Shown one piece after another: positions 46,055-54,815 of a stretch of 64,000 bases of DNA; position 1 is the stretch's first letter, and every line of letters begins with the position of its first letter. Under the pieces are notes generated by a model. That model was not told where the DNA came from. It saw only the letters and a program-made list of their open reading frames with translations, and did no database searches. A program made the position numbers and the translations under genes. The stretch comes from Sulfitobacter sp. BSw21498 (GTDB taxonomy: Bacteria > Pseudomonadota > Alphaproteobacteria > Rhodobacterales > Rhodobacteraceae). Location of the stretch: contig NZ_CP040753.1 in the NCBI RefSeq assembly GCF_006064855.1, forward strand, positions 2,832,001-2,896,000. Direction: 5' to 3'.

Positions 46055-48025
46055 TTGGCTCACACGCTCGTGAGCGCCGACGGACCGCAATCGGTTCCGG
46101 CGCTGCTGCATCGTAATGCAACGCAATTTGCGAACGCACCCGCGTATCGCGAAAAAGAATATGGCATCTGGCAAAGCTGGACCTGGTCGCAGACCCGCGA
46201 CGAGGTCGAAGCGCTTGCGCTTGGCTTGCTGGAACTTGGCGCGAACGAAGGCGATTTTATCGCCATCATCGGTCGCAACCGCCCCTATCTCTATTGGGCC
46301 ATGATGGCCGCAGAGATGGTTGGCGCGGTGCCGGTGCCGCTGTATCAGGATGCCAACGCAGAAGAGATGGCCTATGTACTGGACCATTGCGGCGCACGGT
46401 TTGCCGTCGTGGGCGACCAGGAACAGGTCGACAAGGTGCTGGACGTTCAAGACCAGCTGACCCAGTTCGAACGCATGATCTATCTCGATCCACGCGGCTT
46501 GCGCAAATACGATCACGCCGCGCTGGACCAATATAGCGCCGTCCAAGACATGGGCCGCAAGGCACGCGATAAACACATCAAAGAGCTTGAGGCACGTCAG
46601 GCCAAGCTGGATTACGACAGCACGGGCGTCATGCTTTATACCTCAGGCACCACGGGCAAGCCCAAGGGCGTGGTGCTGAGCAACCGCAACATTATCGAGA
46701 CAGCCAAATCTTCCTCTGTCTTCGACAAGTTGCGCCAGACCGACGATATTCTGGCCTACCTGCCGATGGCTTGGGTGGGGGATTTCATCTTTTCCGTAGG
46801 TCAGGCGCTGTGGACAGGGTTTTGCACGAACTGCCCTGAATCGGCTGATACGATGCATGTTGATTTGCGCGAGATCGGCCCGACCTACTACTTTGCCCCG
46901 CCCCGCGTATTTGAAACCCAGCTGACATCGGTGATGATCCGCATGGAGGACGCAAGCCGGTTCAAAAAGTGGCTGTTTGATAAATTCATGTCCCATGCGC
47001 GCAGGGTTGGCCCCGCGATTCTGGATGGTAAATCCGTCGGTGCGATGGACCGCGCGAAATATGCCTTGGGCGAGTTGATGATCTATGGCCCGCTGAAAAA
47101 CACGCTGGGCCTCAGCCGCGTGCGCGTCGGCTATACCGCGGGCGAGGCGATCGGGCCCGAGATTTTCGATTTCTATCGCTCGCTCGGGATCAACTTGAAA
47201 CAGCTTTACGGACAAACAGAGGCGACGGTGTTTATTACCGCGCAGCCGGACGGCGAAGTGCGTAGTGACACGGTTGGTGTGACCTGCCCAGGCGTGGAGC
47301 TAAAGATCGCCGAAAATGGCGAAGTGTTCTACCGCAGCCCCGGCGTTTTCGTCGAGTATTACAAAAACCCCGAAAGCACCGCCGATACCAAGGATGCCGA
47401 AGGTTGGGTCGCGACCGGTGACGCTGGCTTTATCGAGGAAAGCTCGGGCCATCTGCGCATTATCGACCGCGCCAAGGATGTGGGCAAAATGGCCGATGGA
47501 AGCCTGTTTGCGCCGAAATATGTGGAAAACAAGCTCAAGTTCTTTCCCAATGTCCTGGAGGCCGTGGTTTTCGGCAACGGGCGCGACGCCTGCACCGCCT
47601 TTATCAATATCGACCTGACAGCGGTCGGAAGCTGGGCGGAGCGCAACAACATTGGCTATGCGTCCTATCAAGAACTGGCGCGGCATCCCCAAGTAATGGA
47701 CACGATCCAGAGCCATGTGGAAGAGGTCAACGCCTCTATCGCCGAGGATGAAATGCTGTCGGGCTGTCAGGTGCATCGCTTTGTCGTGCTGCACAAAGAG
47801 CTTGATGCCGACGACGGAGAGTTGACGCGCACGCGCAAAGTGCGGCGCAAAGTCATCGGCGAGAAGTTCGCCGACATCATCGCCGCACTTTACGACGGGT
47901 CGCCTTCGGTCAGCACGGTCACCGAAGTAACCTATGAAGACGGGCGCAAGGGGTCGATCGCGGCTACGCTTGAGGTGCGCGACGCCAAGGTGTTCGCAGA
48001 CACCCGCAAGATGGCCGCGCAATGA
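46055..48025 (+). CDS. AMP-dependent acyl-CoA synthetase (long-chain type)
   Basis: 656 residues. The adenylate-forming core is clear: P-loop YTSGTTGKPKG, YGQTEATVFI and GWVATGDAGFIEE, with the C-terminal lysine region DRAKDVGKMADGS. It activates a carboxylic acid to acyl-CoA. The start is taken as TTG at 46055 because GGGAGGAAG lies just upstream at ideal spacing; an ATG at 45986 in the same frame falls inside an inverted repeat and adds residues without similarity. It heads the liv-type transporter operon, implying the acid it activates is the imported one (inference). Confidence 0.92.
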   Translation: MAHTLVSADGPQSVPALLHRNATQFANAPAYREKEYGIWQSWTWSQTRDEVEALALGLLELGANEGDFIAIIGRNRPYLYWAMMAAEMVGAVPVPLYQDANAEEMAYVLDHCGARFAVVGDQEQVDKVLDVQDQLTQFERMIYLDPRGLRKYDHAALDQYSAVQDMGRKARDKHIKELEARQAKLDYDSTGVMLYTSGTTGKPKGVVLSNRNIIETAKSSSVFDKLRQTDDILAYLPMAWVGDFIFSVGQALWTGFCTNCPESADTMHVDLREIGPTYYFAPPRVFETQLTSVMIRMEDASRFKKWLFDKFMSHARRVGPAILDGKSVGAMDRAKYALGELMIYGPLKNTLGLSRVRVGYTAGEAIGPEIFDFYRSLGINLKQLYGQTEATVFITAQPDGEVRSDTVGVTCPGVELKIAENGEVFYRSPGVFVEYYKNPESTADTKDAEGWVATGDAGFIEESSGHLRIIDRAKDVGKMADGSLFAPKYVENKLKFFPNVLEAVVFGNGRDACTAFINIDLTAVGSWAERNNIGYASYQELARHPQVMDTIQSHVEEVNASIAEDEMLSGCQVHRFVVLHKELDADDGELTRTRKVRRKVIGEKFADIIAALYDGSPSVSTVTEVTYEDGRKGSIAATLEVRDAKVFADTRKMAAQ

Positions 48026-48068
48026 GCATGACATCAAACGGATCATGCGGGCGCTGCGGTTGCGCAGT

Positions 48069-48089
48069 GGATTTTAAGACCATTTGGAA
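48069..48089 (+). repeat. Leader motif copy 1 (before livG)
   Basis: GGATTTTAAGACCATTTGGAA lies directly before the ribosome-binding site of livG, just after a CTGCG-GTTG-CGCAG hairpin (48054-48067). A near-identical copy precedes livM. Confidence 0.6.
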
Positions 48090-48101
48090 GGGGGCTGCGG
48101 C

Positions 48102-48920
48102 GTGAAAGATATGACCGACGGCTATGTCACAGCGGATGGGCGCCAGATTGGCCCCGTTGTGATGGAAATGAAAAACATCACCCTGCGGTTCGGTGGGGTA
48201 GAGGCGATCAAGGATATCTCCTTCGATATCCGTCAGGGCGAAATCCGCGCCATCATCGGCCCGAACGGCGCGGGCAAGTCATCCATGCTGAACGTGATCA
48301 GCGGGTTCTATGTGCCGCAAGAAGGCGAGGTCTGGTACAAAGGTGCCCCACGTCCGTCGATGAAACCGTTCGAGGTGGCGCAGCAAGGCATCGCACGCAC
48401 GTTCCAGAACATCGCCTTGTTCGAGGGGATGTCGGTGCTGGACAACGTCATGACGGGGCGTTTGACCAATATGAAGACCGGCATGTTCTGGCAGTCGATC
48501 TGGAAGGGCAAGGCAGAGCGCGAAGAGACCGCGAACCGCGAAGTGGCCGAAAAGATCATCGACTTCCTTGAGATTCAGGCGATCCGCAAGACGCCGGTGT
48601 CGCGGCTGTCTTATGGTTTGAAGAAGCGGGTTGAACTGGCGCGCGCGCTGGCTGCTGAGCCGTCAATCCTGCTGCTGGACGAACCGATGGCGGGGATGAA
48701 CGTCGAGGAAAAAGAGGACATGAGCCGCTTTATTCTGGATGTGAACGATGAATTTGGCACGACGATTGCCCTGATCGAACACGACATGGGCGTTGTGATG
48801 GACCTGAGCGACCGCGTAGTCGTGATGGATTACGGCAAGAAGATCGGCGACGGCACCCCAAGCGAGGTGCGCAACAATCAAGACGTGATCGACGCGTACC
48901 TGGGGGTTGCCCATGACTGA
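48102..48920 (+). CDS. livG: Branched-chain-amino-acid-type ABC transporter ATP-binding protein (LivG-like)
   Basis: 272 residues. Walker A is GPNGAGKSS, the signature LSYGLKKR and Walker B LLLDEPMAGMN, with the LivG-type insert. It energises uptake with LivF. A GTG start at 48102 fits the GGAAGGGGG site; an ATG at 48111 is possible. It belongs to the HAAT (hydrophobic amino acid) transporter class, but flanking CoA ligases suggest an aromatic or fatty carboxylate rather than an amino acid. Confidence 0.93.
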   Translation: MKDMTDGYVTADGRQIGPVVMEMKNITLRFGGVEAIKDISFDIRQGEIRAIIGPNGAGKSSMLNVISGFYVPQEGEVWYKGAPRPSMKPFEVAQQGIARTFQNIALFEGMSVLDNVMTGRLTNMKTGMFWQSIWKGKAEREETANREVAEKIIDFLEIQAIRKTPVSRLSYGLKKRVELARALAAEPSILLLDEPMAGMNVEEKEDMSRFILDVNDEFGTTIALIEHDMGVVMDLSDRVVVMDYGKKIGDGTPSEVRNNQDVIDAYLGVAHD

Positions 48921-48955
48921 TTTTGCCACTGGTTTTGCGATGAGGAGGGTCTGAT

Positions 48956-49945
48956 ATGCCTGAGCAACTGGCCTTTACAATCGAGGTGTTCCTGAACGGT
49001 CTGATGGCGGGCGTGCTGTATGCACTGGTCGCGTTGGGGTTTGTTCTGATCTACAAAGCCTCGGGAATTTTCAACTATGCCCAAGGGGTGATGGCGCTGT
49101 TCGCGGCTCTGACCCTTGCCGGGATCATCGACGGGCAGGTGCCGTTCAGCCATCTGATCAACGCGATCTTGGGCACGGATATCCACCATTTCGGATGGCA
49201 TGTACCGGCGTTCCTTGCGATCTTGCTGACCATGGTGGTGATGATCGGTCTGGCTTATGCGGTCCAGCGGTTGGTGTTTCGCCATCTGGTCGGGCAAGAG
49301 CCGATCATCCTGTTCATGGCGACCATCGGTCTGGCCTATTTCCTTGAAGGGGTGGGCGATCTGATGTGGGGGTCTGACATCAAATCTATGGATGTGGGCC
49401 TGCCGCAGGGTTTGAACACCTGGATCGACGACACCACCTTTAACGCCTTTGGCTACGGGTTCTTCATCGATAATCTGGATATCGTAGCCAGCATTATCGC
49501 CGCGTTGCTGGTGATCGGGCTGGTGATGTTTGCGCAATACACCAAACAGGGCCGCGCCATGCGCGCTGTGGCGGATGACCACCAAGCGGCTTTGTCGGTC
49601 GGCGTGTCGCTGAACTTTATCTGGATCCTCGTGTGGTCGTTGGCGGGCTTTGTCGCACTGGTGGCAGGCATCATGTGGGGCACGAAATCGGGGGTTCAAT
49701 TCTCGCTCTCGCTGATCGCGCTCAAGGCGTTGCCGGTGCTGATGCTGGGGGGGTTCACCTCTATTCCCGGTGCCATCGTGGGCGGCTTGATCATCGGTGT
49801 GGGTGAGAAACTGTTCGAATTCCTGATTGGAGCGCCTTTCCTTGGCGGTGCGACTGAGAACTGGTTTGCCTACATGTTGGCGCTGATCTTTCTGGTGTTC
49901 CGTCCGCAAGGCTTGTTCGGGGAGAAGATCATTGAGCGTGTGTAG
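48956..49945 (+). CDS. livH: Branched-chain-amino-acid-type ABC transporter permease (LivH-like)
   Basis: 329 residues with about eight to nine membrane segments. LivH family features: EVFLNGLMAGVLYALVALGFVLIYKASGIFNYAQG at the N-terminus and GGFTSIPGAIVGGLIIGVGEKL. GAGGAGGG precedes the ATG. Forms the inner-membrane channel with LivM. Confidence 0.94.
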   Translation: MPEQLAFTIEVFLNGLMAGVLYALVALGFVLIYKASGIFNYAQGVMALFAALTLAGIIDGQVPFSHLINAILGTDIHHFGWHVPAFLAILLTMVVMIGLAYAVQRLVFRHLVGQEPIILFMATIGLAYFLEGVGDLMWGSDIKSMDVGLPQGLNTWIDDTTFNAFGYGFFIDNLDIVASIIAALLVIGLVMFAQYTKQGRAMRAVADDHQAALSVGVSLNFIWILVWSLAGFVALVAGIMWGTKSGVQFSLSLIALKALPVLMLGGFTSIPGAIVGGLIIGVGEKLFEFLIGAPFLGGATENWFAYMLALIFLVFRPQGLFGEKIIERV

Positions 49946-49947
49946 TT

Positions 49948-49977
49948 TTGGCAACTCCCTGACTGGGGCTTTGCCAA
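49948..49977 (+). promoter_or_regulatory. Intercistronic hairpin between livH and livM
   Basis: TTGGCAA and TTGCCAA form perfect 7-bp arms 16 bases apart, starting 3 bases after the livH stop. It is followed by the second copy of the leader motif. It could be a processing or stability element. Confidence 0.45.
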
Positions 49978-49997
49978 TGTGTAGGGTTCGGGCCCCA

Positions 49998-50017
49998 GGA
50001 TTTAAAACCATTTGGAA
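49998..50017 (+). repeat. Leader motif copy 2 (before livM)
   Basis: GGATTTAAAACCATTTGGAA differs from the copy before livG by one substitution and one base fewer. It sits about 15 bases before the livM start codon, over the ribosome-binding region. Confidence 0.6.
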
Positions 50018-50032
50018 TGAGGGGCGCATCTG

Positions 50033-51109
50033 ATGCTTTATCGTGAATCAGGGGATTTCAGCTCCACCTATGCGGAAGACAGCCAGACGTTTCCGATCAA
50101 GTTTGACCGGTATCGCTATTACTTTGTGCTGTTCATCGCCATCGCGGTGATCCCGTTTATGATCAACGACTACTGGGTGAACTCGCTGTTCCTGCCGTTC
50201 CTGATCTACGCCATCGCGGCGATCGGGTTGAATATCCTGGTGGGCTATTGCGGACAGGTCAGTCTGGGGACCGGCGGCTTTATGGCTGTGGGGGCCTATG
50301 CCTGCTACAAGTTCATGACGGCTTTTCCCGAAGTCAGCATGCTGGTGCATGTGCTGCTGTCGGGTCTGGTCACGGCCTGTGTCGGCGTGTTGTTCGGCCT
50401 GCCGTCACTGCGGATCAAAGGGTTCTATCTGGCTGTGGCCACGTTGGCGGCGCAGTTTTTTCTGGTGTGGCTCTTTAACCGTGTGCCGTGGTTCTACAAC
50501 TACTCTGCCTCGGGCCAGATCAGTGCGCCTGAACGGACCTTTTTCGGGATCGAGGTCACGGGCCCGAATACCGAAGCTTGGGCGACCTATCTGTTTTGCC
50601 TGATGTTCGTGATTTTCAGTGCCTATGTGGCGCGGAACCTGACCCGCGGGTCGGTGGGGCGCAAATGGATGGCGATCCGTGACATGGATATCGCCGCCGA
50701 GATCATCGGGGTGAACCCACTGCGGGCAAAACTGACGGCCTTTGCGGTCAGCTCGTTCTTTATCGGTATCTCGGGTGCGTTGTTCTTTTCTGTCTATTTG
50801 GGCGCGGTCGAGGTCGGCGAAGTCTTTGGTATCCAGAAATCATTCCTTGTGCTCTTTATGATCATCATCGGCGGGCTGGGGTCGATCTTTGGCAGCTTTG
50901 CCGGGGCCGCGTTCCTCGTGCTCTTGCCTGTGGCCCTGAAAATCGTGGGTGTCGACTGGCTGGGTTGGCCGACGGATATCGTGGCGCACTTGCAGCTTGT
51001 GATTGTGGGCGGGTTGATCATCATCTTCTTGATCGCGGAACCGCACGGGCTGGCGCAACTGTGGCGCGTCGCCAAGGAAAAACTGAGATTGTGGCCCTTC
51101 CCGCACTAG
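50033..51109 (+). CDS. livM: Branched-chain-amino-acid-type ABC transporter permease (LivM-like)
   Basis: 358 residues with about ten membrane segments and the LivM motifs IAAIGLNILVGYCGQVSLGTGGFMAVGAY, LRIKGFYLAVATLAAQFF and the cytoplasmic EAA-like loop VGRKWMAIRDMDIAAEIIGVNPLRAKLTAF. Pairs with LivH. The C-terminal tail is basic (VAKEKLRLWPFPH). Confidence 0.94.
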   Translation: MLYRESGDFSSTYAEDSQTFPIKFDRYRYYFVLFIAIAVIPFMINDYWVNSLFLPFLIYAIAAIGLNILVGYCGQVSLGTGGFMAVGAYACYKFMTAFPEVSMLVHVLLSGLVTACVGVLFGLPSLRIKGFYLAVATLAAQFFLVWLFNRVPWFYNYSASGQISAPERTFFGIEVTGPNTEAWATYLFCLMFVIFSAYVARNLTRGSVGRKWMAIRDMDIAAEIIGVNPLRAKLTAFAVSSFFIGISGALFFSVYLGAVEVGEVFGIQKSFLVLFMIIIGGLGSIFGSFAGAAFLVLLPVALKIVGVDWLGWPTDIVAHLQLVIVGGLIIIFLIAEPHGLAQLWRVAKEKLRLWPFPH

Positions 51110-51207
51110 CGGGGGGCGGCATGGCCAACGGGGGAGGAGACCCAAGGCCGAAGAAGACGACCGGGACAACCCGGCAAGATCGGATACATCCAAGGGAGGA
51201 AACACCG

Positions 51208-52488
51208 ATGAAACTGAAGATGACTACGTTGGCGCTAGGCGCTGCTCTGGCTGCGGGCCCCGCAATGGCAGAGCTTGTATTCCCGTCGCTCAGCTATCGC
51301 ACGGGCCCCTATGCGGCGAATGGCATTCCGTTTGCCGACGGCTATGCGGATTATTTTACGCTGCTGAACGAACGTGACGGCGGCATCGGTGGTGAACCGA
51401 TCCGGATGATCGAATGCGAAACCGGCTATAACACCGAAAAAGGTGTGGAATGCTATGAAAGCACCAAGGGCGAAGGCGCGTTGGTCTATCAGCCGCTGTC
51501 TACTGGCATCACCTACCAGCTGATCCCTAAAGCTACGGCAGACGGCATTCCTGTCCACTCGATGGGCTATGGCCGCACATCGGCCAAAGACGGGTCAGTC
51601 TTTAGCAACATCTTTAATTACCCCGCGAACTACTGGGACGGCGCATCGGTCGCGATCAAGCACTTGCTGGATCTGAACGGTGGCAGCCTTGAGGGTAAGA
51701 AGATCGCGCTGGTCTATCACAACTCTGCCTACGGCAAAGAGCCTATCCGCACGCTGGAAGAGCTTGGCAAAAAGCACGGGTTCGAACTTTCGCTGTTGCC
51801 CGTTGACCACCCCGGTCAGGAACAGAAATCCCAGTGGTTGCAGATCCGTCGTGAAAAGCCGGACAACGTGATCATGTACGGTTGGGGCGTGATGAATCAG
51901 GTCGCCGTCCAAGAGGCCGCGAACATCCGCTATCCGATGGATCAGTTCATCGGCATCTGGTGGTCCGGTTCTGAAAACGACGTGCGTCCAGCAGGCGAAA
52001 AAGCCAACGGCTACAAGGCGCTGACCTTCCACAATGTGGGCGATGACTTCCCCGTCTTCGACGACATCCAGAAGTTTGTTGTTGATGCAGGTAAAGCGGC
52101 AGGCGCGGGCGACCAGATCGGGACCGCTTTGTATAACCGTGGTCTTTATGCGGCGATGCTGGCGGCTGAAGCTGCCAAAACGGCACAGGGCATTCACGAC
52201 ACCAAGGCGCTGACACCGGCGCAGATGCGTGATGGCATGGAGGCACTGGAAATCACCGAAGCCAAAATGGCGGATCTGGGTCTGCCCAACTTCGGGCCGG
52301 AGTTCACCGTGTCGTGCGAAAACCATGGCGGCAACGGCTTTGGTGCTGTGGCGCAATGGGATGCAGCGGCCGACAGCTGGAGCCTGATCACTGACTATAT
52401 CCAGTCGGACCAAGACGTGCTGGCCCCGCTGGTCACCGAAGATGCGCAGGCCTTTGCAGCAGAATCCGGTATCGAACCCAGCTGCTAA
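51208..52488 (+). CDS. Periplasmic substrate-binding protein of the liv-type transporter
   Basis: 426 residues with a signal peptide (MKLKMTTLALGAALAAGPAMA). It has the type I periplasmic-binding fold of the Leu/Ile/Val class (LVFPSLSYRTGPYAANGIPFADGYADYFTLLNERDGGIGG). The protein has four cysteines in all and ends in EPSC. The ligand is not evident; AGGGAGGAAA before the start and a following hairpin fit the high expression usual for binding proteins. The longer frame from 50965 overlaps livM and is not used. Confidence 0.92.
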   Translation: MKLKMTTLALGAALAAGPAMAELVFPSLSYRTGPYAANGIPFADGYADYFTLLNERDGGIGGEPIRMIECETGYNTEKGVECYESTKGEGALVYQPLSTGITYQLIPKATADGIPVHSMGYGRTSAKDGSVFSNIFNYPANYWDGASVAIKHLLDLNGGSLEGKKIALVYHNSAYGKEPIRTLEELGKKHGFELSLLPVDHPGQEQKSQWLQIRREKPDNVIMYGWGVMNQVAVQEAANIRYPMDQFIGIWWSGSENDVRPAGEKANGYKALTFHNVGDDFPVFDDIQKFVVDAGKAAGAGDQIGTALYNRGLYAAMLAAEAAKTAQGIHDTKALTPAQMRDGMEALEITEAKMADLGLPNFGPEFTVSCENHGGNGFGAVAQWDAAADSWSLITDYIQSDQDVLAPLVTEDAQAFAAESGIEPSC

Positions 52489-52512
52489 ACGCAGCCATTA
52501 AACAAGGGCGCG

Positions 52513-52528
52513 GCGGCAGTGCTGCCGC
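52513..52528 (+). promoter_or_regulatory. Hairpin between the binding-protein gene and livF
   Basis: GCGGCAG and CTGCCGC form a 7-bp stem with a TG centre (the loop would open further). No U-run. Such hairpins often stabilise the upstream binding-protein mRNA and lower downstream expression. Confidence 0.45.
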
Positions 52529-52564
52529 GTCCGATCCCCACGTCACCTAGTGAAAGAGACACCC

Positions 52565-53401
52565 ATGCTGGATGCCACCCCAACGCCCGACGCGCAGGTC
52601 GAGACCCTTCTTGAGGTCAATAATATCGAGGTGATCTACAACTCGGTCATTCTGGTGCTAAAGGGCGTGAGCCTGAAGGTGCCCAAGGGCGGTATCACGG
52701 CCTTGTTGGGCGGCAATGGCGCGGGCAAGACGACGACGCTCAAGGCGGTCTCCAACCTTCTGCATTCAGAACGCGGCGAGGTTACCAAAGGGTCGATCAA
52801 ATACCGCAACGAGCCGGTCCATAACTCGGGCCCTGCAGATATGGTGAAACGCGGTGTCGTGCAGGTAATGGAGGGGCGTCACTGTTTCGAGCACCTCACC
52901 ATCGAAGAGAACCTGCTGACCGGTGCCTATACCCGCAGCGACGGCAAGGCGGCCATCGCGCGTGATCTAGAGATGGTCTATGAATATTTCCCGCGGCTGC
53001 GCGAACGGCGCAAATCGCAGGCGGGCTATACCTCGGGCGGGGAACAGCAGATGTGTGCGATCGGTCGCGCCTTGATGTCGCGCCCCGAAACGATCCTGCT
53101 GGACGAGCCGTCGATGGGCCTTGCACCGCAGCTGGTTGAGCAGATTTTCGAGATCGTCAAATCGGTGAACGAAAACGAAGGCGTAACGTTCTTGCTGGCC
53201 GAGCAAAACACCAACGTCGCGCTGCGCTTTGCGCACTATGGCTATATTCTGGAATCCGGTCGCGTCGTAATGGACGGCCCTGCTGCGGATCTGCGCGAGA
53301 ACCAGGACGTTAAGGAATTTTACCTTGGCATGTCGGACGACGGGCGCAAATCGTTCCGCGATGTGCGCAGCTACCGTCGCCGCAAACGCTGGCTCAGCTG
53401 A
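52565..53401 (+). CDS. livF: Branched-chain-amino-acid-type ABC transporter ATP-binding protein (LivF-like)
   Basis: 278 residues. Walker A GGNGAGKTT, signature TSGGEQQM and Walker B ILLDEPSMGLAP; LAEQNTNVAL is the switch region. The second ATPase of the transporter. The ATG at 52565 is preferred over an in-frame GTG at 52550. The C-terminus has a basic extension (RSYRRRKRWLS). Confidence 0.93.
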   Translation: MLDATPTPDAQVETLLEVNNIEVIYNSVILVLKGVSLKVPKGGITALLGGNGAGKTTTLKAVSNLLHSERGEVTKGSIKYRNEPVHNSGPADMVKRGVVQVMEGRHCFEHLTIEENLLTGAYTRSDGKAAIARDLEMVYEYFPRLRERRKSQAGYTSGGEQQMCAIGRALMSRPETILLDEPSMGLAPQLVEQIFEIVKSVNENEGVTFLLAEQNTNVALRFAHYGYILESGRVVMDGPAADLRENQDVKEFYLGMSDDGRKSFRDVRSYRRRKRWLS

Positions 53402-53464
53402 TCTAGCGCACGCCTCACGACCCTTCCATTTCCTGATCACCCAAATGAATTGCGAGCAAGCGAC

Positions 53465-54691
53465 ATGGCACAGACGTCCCACTTTGACCGCCTAGAGACC
53501 CGCAGCCCAGAGACGCGGGCGGCTGACCTTGCCCGCTCTTTGCCAGCCCAGATCGCACGGGCGCAGGCGCTGCCGGGTTATGCAGGATCGCTGGACGGGG
53601 TCACAGCAGAAACGATCACCAGCGCTGACGATCTTGCCACGTTGCCCGTCCTGCGCAAATCCGAGATCGGCAAACAGCAGGCGCAATCGGCGCCCTTTGG
53701 CGGTTTCACAACCAGGCCTGCGCATGCGTTCACCCATATCTTCCAGTCTCCAGGCCCGATCTACGAACCATCCTCCGATGCGCCGGACTGGTGGCGTATG
53801 GGGCGGTTCCTGCATGCGGTGGGGATCGGTAAAGGCGACATCGTGCAGAACTGCTTTGGCTATCATCTGACGCCGGCGGGGATGATCTTTGAATCCGGTG
53901 CGCGGGCTGTGGGGGCGGCGGTTTTGCCTGCGGGCACCGGCCAGACCGAACTGCAGGTCATCGCGGCCCGTGATATCGGCACGACCGCCTATGCCGGCAC
54001 GCCAGATTACCTCAAGATCATTTTGGAAAAAGCCGACGAGATGGGGGTGACACTTGGCATCACCAAAGCCGCCGTTGGTGGCGGTGCGTTGTTCCCATCC
54101 TTGCGCGACTATTATGCGCAGCGCGGCATCACCTGTCTGCAAAGCTATGCGACAGCCGATTTGGGAAACATCGCTTATGAAAGCCCCGCCGCAGAGGGCA
54201 TGATCGTGGACGAGAATGTGATCGTCGAGATCGTGACCCCCGGTACGGGCACGCCCGTCGCACCTGGTGACGTAGGCGAGGTCGTGGTCACTACGTTGAA
54301 CCCCGATTATCCGTTGATCCGTTTCGCGACAGGCGATCTGAGTGCGGTTTTGCCGGGGGCGTCGCCCTGCGGTCGTACCAATATGCGGATCAAGGGCTGG
54401 ATGGGCCGTGCCGATCAGACCACCAAGATCAAGGGGATGTTCGTGCGCCCCGAACAGGTCGCCGCCCTTGTCGCGCAGCACCCCGAGGTAACTAAAGCCC
54501 GTGTTGTGGCAAGCCGCGCCAACGAACAAGACGTGATGACGGTCCACCTTGAGACGACAGGCGACGATACCGAAGCCTACGGTGCCTCTGTCGCGGCGCT
54601 GCTCAAGCTGAAGGGCAAGGTCGTGCTGGCCGCCCCCGGAAGCCTGCCGAACGATGGCTTGGTGATCGAAGACCAGCGTAGCTATGACTAA
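53465..54691 (+). CDS. Phenylacetate-CoA-ligase-like AMP-dependent enzyme
   Basis: 408 residues, matching PaaK-type ligases: RAQALPGYAG, DLATLPVLRKSEIG, HIFQSPGPIYEPS, LRDYYAQRGITCLQSYATADLGNIAYE, GDVGEVVVTTLNPDYPLIRFATGDLS and TTKIKGMFVRPEQV. Where PaaK has an SSGTTG loop this protein reads QSPGPI, so the phosphate loop is altered. Substrate probably an aryl or related acid imported by the adjacent transporter (inference). Last gene of the run that begins with the acyl-CoA synthetase. Confidence 0.88.
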   Translation: MAQTSHFDRLETRSPETRAADLARSLPAQIARAQALPGYAGSLDGVTAETITSADDLATLPVLRKSEIGKQQAQSAPFGGFTTRPAHAFTHIFQSPGPIYEPSSDAPDWWRMGRFLHAVGIGKGDIVQNCFGYHLTPAGMIFESGARAVGAAVLPAGTGQTELQVIAARDIGTTAYAGTPDYLKIILEKADEMGVTLGITKAAVGGGALFPSLRDYYAQRGITCLQSYATADLGNIAYESPAAEGMIVDENVIVEIVTPGTGTPVAPGDVGEVVVTTLNPDYPLIRFATGDLSAVLPGASPCGRTNMRIKGWMGRADQTTKIKGMFVRPEQVAALVAQHPEVTKARVVASRANEQDVMTVHLETTGDDTEAYGASVAALLKLKGKVVLAAPGSLPNDGLVIEDQRSYD

Positions 54692-54720
54692 ATCGCGCCG
54701 GTGTCCGGCGTGAAACAGGC

Positions 54721-54746
54721 CGCAAAGGCAAGATCACGCCTTTGCG
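54721..54746 (+). terminator. Hairpin at the end of the liv operon
   Basis: CGCAAAGGC and GCCTTTGCG form a perfect 9-bp stem around an 8-base loop, 30 bases after the ligase stop. No U-tract follows, so termination strength is uncertain. Confidence 0.55.
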
Positions 54747-54788
54747 CATGGGGCGGCGGTACAATTTTCAGTCATCCCGCTGGTATTT

Positions 54789-54805
54789 CCGACTGAATTA
54801 GTCGA
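54789..54805 (+). promoter_or_regulatory. IscR type-1-like operator before the iron permease
   Basis: CCGACTGAATTAGTCGA fits the core of the E. coli IscR type-1 consensus (YYGACTRWWWYAGTCRR) at every position. It ends 10 bases before the permease start codon, a repressing position. Rhodobacterales control iron genes through an IscR-like regulator, so an iron or Fe-S-responsive switch is plausible. Confidence 0.65.
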
Positions 54806-54815
54806 AACCAATCGC

